Under the pieces are notes generated by a model, which had not been told where the DNA came from, ran no database searches, and worked only from the letters and a program-made list of their open reading frames with translations. DNA of 64,000 nucleotides from Ixodes scapularis (Eukaryota > Arthropoda > Arachnida > Ixodida > Ixodidae), in NCBI RefSeq assembly GCF_016920785.2, contig NW_024609846.1, positions 87,880,570 through 87,944,569 of the forward strand, written 5' to 3'. Shown piece after piece: positions 58,560 through 64,000 of the stretch (its first letter is position 1; every line of letters begins with the position of its first letter). A program made the position numbers and the translations under genes.

Positions 58560-59300
58560 ACGGGAACAGGACATCTACCATAGCCGCCTTTATTTTAGAA
58601 CAGGTGTCTCTCAGCCCCTGCCCGCGGGTCCGCGGAAATCTTCCAACCGGCCTGCGGCTAGTAGCGGTCCTTCCAATGAAGCCCGTCCTGCGACCAGCTT
58701 CCAACAGACCCGCTGCGACCGGCGCAAAAAGCGCGCCTAAAGAAACTACGCGGCGACGCGCATCAAATGAGCAAACAAAGATACCAGAAAGAACAAGAAA
58801 AACAGCATCCTAACGCGGGTCCTCTCGCCTGATTTTTTTATTGCACTTGCCAGCACCAGCCACCATTTATAGTGACCTGCTTCATGCCTGTGTAACTTGA
58901 AAAAATTCCTTTGCATTCTCATGTACATAGATTGTGCTTAGTGTTGTTTGTCACAACTATTGCACATTGTAAGCGTTCGTTTTCTCATTTCATTAGTATT
59001 TTACACTCCGCGAATGCGCCAAAGTTCACGTGCTCTTTGATTTAGACCTAATGAGTTTTCTTTGTCACGATTGTTGTGTTATGTCATAACTAAATAAATT
59101 TTACTTTTAAAATGAAAATATACGTATTATACACCTTGGGGTTTTACAACACTTACTCTAACATTCATTTTTGTGTTTTAATGCTTATCTGGGTTAATCT
59201 GTGTGATTTCTTTCGTTTTTCAATAGTTCCTGTTTTTCCTGCCCTTGAGACCGCGACAAATACCTAATCCGGCCCTTAGTCACAAGTTTAGAGATCCCTA
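58560..59300. mobile_element. hAT-like element, copy 2 (left end unclear)
   Basis: The segment 58740-59045 is homologous to 13210-13510 in the same orientation (GCGACGCGCAT, CCTGCTTCATGCCTGTGTAAC, GTGCTCTTTGATTT). The right end CTAATCCGGCCCTTAGTCAC followed by AAGTTTAGAGATCCCTA corresponds to the right end of copy 1. The matching left terminus was not found, so the copy may be truncated or its start diverged. The 85-codon ORF at 58556-58813 is GC-rich and not shared with copy 1. Confidence 0.5.
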
Positions 59301-59942
59301 TTCTAAAAACGCCTGTCAAATCCCGAAATAACGTTGCTGCTGTAAAGGGGAAAGAAGATCAGGGAAAAAGGCGCGCGCAGGGGGATTGTCAGGAAGTGCA
59401 GAAGAATGCCTCAGCGGTAAAATCCAGAAATACGGACACGCTCCTTCCTGTAATGTTTCTTTCGTAAATAAAAAAAAAAAAATAATAATAATAAAAAATA
59501 AAAACGAAAATAAACAAATTGCGTCGGTTCTTTGCTATTCCGCCCTTCTACCGTTTCTCAATGCGCGGGTACGCTGGCAGCCTCCTTTCATGGCCTCCTT
59601 TCCTCCTTTTCTTTCTCCCACCGTGTTGACTCTGGCTGATCGCGCCTGGGTGTGTGGACTATGATCTCGGACGTAACGCAAACAGGCAAACGCAGATGTG
59701 TATTGCGGAGAGGCCGCAAGCCGCCGTGCGGCGTTGGTTCCCAGGCCACCCCAGAAGTTTCTCTGCGCTAGTAACGCTACCATATGGGGGAAACTCTAAA
59801 AAAAGCCCGTGCGTCTACTTTCCCGTTCACGCGGAACAATCGGAGTGCTAATCAGCGCAACTTACGGAGCCAGCTCAGCGAATGACGATGCCGAAACATA
59901 TGATTAGACAAAAAAAAAAAACAGTCTGAGTTGTGACATTAA
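59301..59942. other. Intergenic DNA before the palindrome
   Basis: A-rich tract 59468-59515. No gene. It ends ACATTAA at 59936-59942, giving the TAA flank of the next element. Confidence 0.5.
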
Positions 59943-61952
59943 GGGCCGGTTGCACCAACGTCGCTTAGCGCAAAGCGGAGCTTATCCAGGAACTTAAGCT
60001 TAGTTTCGGTTTCGTTCGGTTGCACCAAACTCGCTTATCGCTAAACCTAGCACTAAACTACGCTTAACTTAAGCGCCCAACATTGGGCGCTTTGCTTCTG
60101 GTTGTTTCTTAATCCTGGATTAAAAACATGGCGGCTGGTTTGTCACGGTCGACGCGGTGGACGAAATTGGTTGTGCAAAGTGTTTTAGGCTACATCAGCG
60201 TGAAAGTCTGGACAAAATGACTTTCGATTGTGACAAGGATGCAAAATATTGTCGTGTGAAGTGTTTATCGACCCCTGTTTTCAAGTTGGCTCTCCACTTT
60301 CAGGGCGTGTTAGCCCTAACCGAGAAACGTACGGAGCTGTGGGGCTCACGTCTGTATTCCCGTTGGTTCTTCTGTCAACGAGCTTATTCGTATGTATACT
60401 TACTTATTTTCGCATAGCTGTAACGTATTGTTATTTACCACCTTGTTTATTTACACTTGCAGCGCGTATCCTTCAATCTGATCAGCGCGTTGAATAGTGG
60501 CAGTACATGATCTCGGCGATCAGCTGATTGTCGATACCTCTGCCGTTTGCATTAGATTGCGGCGCTTTTAAGTAATAAAACAGCGAAAATTCAATTTCTT
60601 TCGTTTTCTGAGTTTTGAGACAATCTTCAGTGAATTTTCCTTATCTCGCGAGTAGAATCTTGGCTTCAGAAAACTGTATCATTCCATAACTGTAACTTTT
60701 TTGGTGATCGAATTTTTTTTATATACTTTGCTTTATATCTTTCATTCGTTTCCCGAGAACGAGATACTGTTGTTTCCAAGTTGTGCTCTGTGATGGTGTT
60801 TTCCCTTTACTTTTGTCGTTTGTTGTCATTGTGACGATGGTTGAGACTATATACCGGAACACGTTTTCAATAAAATTCAGTTGAAAGTTGCGCCTTGTTG
60901 TGTCCTCCGTAACTTTTTTGGTGATCGCGATTTTTAAGGAATATTTTGCTTTATATCTTTCATTCGAAGCGACGACAAATCGTAACGACTACTATGTTAG
61001 ATTCGGTCATTGCTGTATCGGGGCAGGCTGGGGCAGGTGATGCGAAGAGACGACCGTTCTTATCGGCGCGATGTGATGTACTAGTGGGAGTTTTTTTTTT
61101 TTTTTTTTTTCTGGACTCGACAGTGTGAAACTGAAGTCCGTTTGAGGCTGCAGCGGATGTTCAACGACGGTACAGTGCAGTTCTGTCACCTTGCTGATAG
61201 CAACGAGTACCGTCGATGCAAGGTCTCGTGACCTGACCTCTCGACGACTTCTATTCGACGATTTCCGGGCATTTTCGCAGCTGCCGTGGCGAGTTCGTCA
61301 CTGTTTTGAACTTCATCGGTCTCAGGCTTGACTTGGTTTTAGTAGTCATCTTACCTGCCTACTTATATCCATGATGTTTTGTCTTCAGCGATGTAGTGAG
61401 TAGAGTGTCCTTCTCGCGTTCGGTGAGTTTTGGGGCCCCCGATGGCTCCTTCGCCTCAAAATGTGAGCACGAAAACTACTACCACTGTCAAGATATCCTG
61501 TTATCAACTGATATTAAACACACAATCACAGATGTAAAGAGCATTCGTGTTTATTTGAAGCTTTGACTTCTGTTATTGCAAGTTAAACGAAAAAATGATT
61601 GAATTTGGAGACCTTTAATTTGTTACTCACCGAAGAAATACAGCCAAAAGCAGACGCCGCCGACGACTACAACAGCAGTTTTTTTTTTTTTTTTTTTTTT
61701 TTTTGTTTTCATTACGTGATTCCTCTCCGCCAATCGTATTCGTCGCTCTGAGCGTTCCCTAGTTTGCTCTGTTTGTCCCTAGATTCCCTACGGAAATCCA
61801 GCGTTTAGCTAGGGGCGCGTCTGTAAAGCCGGCTTAACCTTGGTGCAACCGGAATTTAAACCCGTGCTTACCTAAGCTCGGTTTAGGGCGCTAAGCCGGC
61901 TTAGGAAAGCGCCGCTTTGGGTTAAGATAAGCGACGTTGGTGCAACCGGCCC
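59943..61952 (+). mobile_element. Harbinger-like DNA element, copy 1 (2,010 bp)
   Basis: The termini are inverted: GGGCCGGTTGCACCAACGTC on the left and, in reverse complement, the same 20 bases on the right. Homology then weakens, with further GGTTGCACCAA strings inside both ends. Flanks are TAA (59940-59942) and TAA (61953-61955), a 3-bp TWA-type duplication as in PIF/Harbinger elements, whose ends often begin GGGCC. No transposase with a DDE motif is visible, so it is probably non-autonomous. Gene-like remains include ATGGCGGCTGG at 60128 and AATAAA at 60574 and 60869. T-runs lie at 61089-61110 and about 61678-61704. Confidence 0.7.
60128..60594 (+). pseudogene. Gene-like remnant in element copy 1
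   Basis: ATGGCGGCTGG at 60128 opens a 30-codon frame (ends TGA 60218-60220) that starts MAAGLSRSTRWTK. An overlapping 86-codon frame (60157-60417) reads MDEIGCAKCFRL, then DKDAKYCRVKC. AATAAA follows at 60574. The same frames occur in copy 2 (63460-63786, minus) with few changes. S/R-RWT near the start is reminiscent of Myb/SANT-type proteins that accompany Harbinger transposases, but too little remains to claim it. Confidence 0.3.
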
Positions 61953-61986
61953 TAAGCAATGCAAAAGTGATGTTTTGCATTGCTTA
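61953..61986. repeat. Palindrome centre, 14-bp arms and 6-nt loop
   Basis: TAAGCAATGCAAAA at 61953-61966 is mirrored exactly by TTTTGCATTGCTTA at 61973-61986 around GTGATG. It lies between the two inverted element copies, so the mirror symmetry continues beyond the element ends. Confidence 0.95.
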
Positions 61987-62822
61987 GGGCCGGTTGCACC
62001 AACGCCGCTTACCTTAACCCAAAGCGGCGCTTTCCTAAGCCGGCTTAGCGCCCTAAACCGAGCTTAGGTAAACACGGGTTTAAATTCCGGTTGCACCAAC
62101 GTTAAGCCGGTTTTACAGACGCGCCCCTAGCTAAACGCTGGATTTGCGTAGGGAATCTAGGGACAAACAGAGCAAACTAGGGAACGCTCAGAGCGACGAA
62201 TACGATTGGCGGAGAAGAATCACGTGATGTAAACAAAACAAAAAAAAGAAAAAAGAAAAACTGCCGGAGTAGTAGTCGTCGGCGTCTGCTTTTCGCTGTA
62301 TTTCTTCGGTGAGTAACAAATTAAAGGCCTCCAAATTCAATCATTTTTTTCGTTTAACTTTCAATAACAGACGTCAAAGCTTCAAATAAACACGAATGCT
62401 CTTTACATCTTTGATTGTGTGTTTAATATCGGTTGATAACACGATATTTTGACAGTGGTAGTAGTTTTCGTGCTCACATTTTGAGGCGAATGAGCTATCG
62501 GGGGCCCCAAATCTCACCGAACGCGAGAAGGACACTCTACTCGCTACATCGCTGAAGACAAAACATCATGGATATAAGTAGGCAGGTAAGATGACTACTA
62601 AAACCAAGTCAAGCCTGAGACCGATGAAGTTCAAAACAGTGACGAACTCGCCACGGCAGCTGCGAAAATGCCCGGAAATCCTCGAATAGAAGTCGTCGAG
62701 AGGTCAGGTCAAGAGTCCTTGCATCGACGGTACTCGTTGCTATCAGCAAGGTGACAGAACTGCACTGTACCGTCGTTGAACATCCGCTGCAGCCTCAAAC
62801 GGACTTCAGTTTCACACTGTCG

Positions 62823-62858
<36 letters not shown>

Positions 62859-64000
62859 CCACTAGTACATCACATCGTGCCGATAAGAACGGTCGTCTCT
62901 TCGCATCACCTGCCCCAGCCTGCCCCGATACAGCAATGAACGAATCTAACATAGTAGCCGTTACGATTTGTCGTCACCACGAATGAAAGATATAAAGCAA
63001 AATATTCCTAAAAAATCGCGATCACCAAAAAAGTTACGGAGGACACAACAAGGCGCAACTTTCAACTGAATTTTATTGAAAACGTGTTCCAGTATATAGT
63101 CTCAACCATCGTCACAATGACAACAAACGACAAAAGTAAAGGGAAAACACCATCACAGAGCACAACTCGGAAACAACAGCATCTCGTTCTCGGGAAACGA
63201 ATGAAAGATATAAAGCAAAGTATATATAAAAAAATGCGATCACCAAAAAAGTTAGTTATGGAACGATACAGTTTTCTGAAGCCAAGATTCTACTCGCGAG
63301 ATAAGGAAAATTCACTGAAGATCGTCTCAAAACTCAGAAAACGAAAGAAATTGAATTTTCGCTGTTTTATTACTTAAAAGCGCCGCAATCTAATGCAAAC
63401 GGCAGAGGTGTCGACAATCAGCTGATCGCCGAGATCATGTACTGCCACTATTCAACGCGCTAATCAGATTGAAGGATACGCGCTGCAAGTGTAAATAAAC
63501 AAGGTGGTAAATAACAATACGTTACAGCTATGCGAAAATAAGTAAGTACATACGAATAAGCTCGTTGACAGAAGAACCAACGGGAATACATACGTGAGCC
63601 CCACAGCTCCGTACGTTTCTCGGTTAGGGCTAACACGCCCTGAAAGTGGAGAGCCAACTTGAAAACAGGGGTCGATAAACACTTCACACGACAATATTTT
63701 GCATCCTTGTCACAATCGAAAGTCATTTTGTCGAGACTTTCACGCTGATCTAGCCTAAAACACTTTGCACAACCAATTTCGTCCACCGCGTCGACCGTGA
63801 CAAACCAGCCGCCATGTTTTTAATCCAGGATTAAGAAACAACCAGAAGCAAAGCGCCCAATGTTGGGCGCTTAAGTTAAGCGTAGTTTAGTGCTAGGTTT
63901 AGCGATAAGCGAGTTTGGTGCAACCGAACGAAACCGAAACTAAGCTTAAGTTCCCGGCTAAGCTCCGCTTTGCGCTAAGCGACGTTGGTGCAACCGGCCC
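61987..64000 (-). mobile_element. Harbinger-like DNA element, copy 2 (inverted, 2,014 bp)
   Basis: This is a reverse-complement copy of the element at 59943, from GGGCCGG at 61987 to CCGGCCC at 64000, the last base of the window. The inner flank is TTA (complement of TAA). It differs from copy 1 by substitutions (for example AACGCCGC versus AACGTCGC near the end), an A29 run (62826-62854) against T22, and an interrupted A-run (62240-62262) against a near-pure T-run. In this orientation ATGGATATAAGTAGGCAG (62568-62585) is followed directly by GTAAGA, a strong splice donor, and the same is kept in copy 1. Confidence 0.7.
62751..62939 (+). pseudogene. Shared ORF interrupted by poly-Lys run
   Basis: The frame starts MTELHCTVVEHPLQPQTDF and, after a poly-Lys run from the A29 tract, ends LPQPAPIQQ. 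The same frame is present on the minus strand of copy 1 (61007-61189) with a shorter run and one visible substitution. It lacks a recognised domain. Conservation here reflects shared ancestry of the two copies and does not by itself show coding function. Confidence 0.25.

Noticed and set aside
59943..61952. piggyBac-type element with TTAA target
   Set aside because: The left flank reads TTAA but the right flank reads TAAG, so only TAA is shared; a 3-bp TWA duplication fits Harbinger better.
59943..64000. Palindrome as a pure sequencing hairpin artefact
   Set aside because: Not fully excluded, but the arms differ by substitutions and homopolymer interruptions, which an exact mirrored read would not show.

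Overview
The window looks like gene-poor, repeat-dense nuclear DNA from an arthropod, most likely an ixodid (hard) tick. The best single clue is a minus-strand tRNA-derived SINE at about 21771-22016. Its A and B boxes are followed by a body that reads like the Ruka-type SINEs I know from ticks (a GATCCCC...GTGGTC block, then GGCACGTAAAACCCC near the 3' end). Other eukaryotic signs are a decayed APE-type LINE, several hAT-like and MITE-like elements with inverted ends, long homopolymers and microsatellites, and a 100-N scaffold gap. No operon-like layout, long uninterrupted coding run, rRNA or CRISPR array is present. Genus and species cannot be told from the sequence alone.

Layout. 1-9.8 kb: intergenic DNA with a pair of head-to-head inverted repeats, a 13-16 bp tandem repeat, the N gap, two unassigned small ORFs (4537-5301) and a fold-back element. 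9.8-10.5 kb: the one convincing host coding exon, on the minus strand in CpG-rich DNA, encoding a secreted protein of about 201 residues with a weak resemblance to arthropod cuticle proteins. 10.5-25 kb: intergenic DNA with a hAT-like remnant (13068-13772), fold-back and long-TIR MITEs, a long (TA)n tract, the SINE and a promoter-like CpG-rich patch near 23.2-23.6 kb.

26.06-30.29 kb: a nearly full-length but inactivated LINE of the CR1/L2/Jockey group. It has 5'-UTR direct repeats, a decayed 2A-like motif, an ORF1 remnant, an APE endonuclease and a reverse transcriptase with an FADD catalytic box. 30.5-48.4 kb: more LINE tails (30.97, 36.5 and 48.2 kb), a perfect-TIR MITE (31468-31685), a candidate 3.6-kb element with inverted ends of about 765 bp (37659-41268), and small palindromes. 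48.8-59.3 kb: a non-autonomous hAT (48797-49697), a second hAT with a perfect 8-bp target duplication (53234-53819) inside an older AT-rich repeat, a tRNA-Ser(AGA) gene or pseudogene (54474-54555), and a relative of the 13-kb hAT remnant.

59.94-64.00 kb: two 2-kb copies of a Harbinger-like DNA element (GGGCCGG termini, TAA flanks) in inverted orientation form a 4-kb palindrome. Its homology continues 14 bp past the element ends into the central spacer. The arms differ by substitutions and homopolymer length, so they are not an exact mirror.

The genes do not form a pathway here; the window is mainly a record of successive and nested transposon insertions. All alignments were made by eye, so boundaries are approximate unless an exact terminal repeat or target duplication is described.
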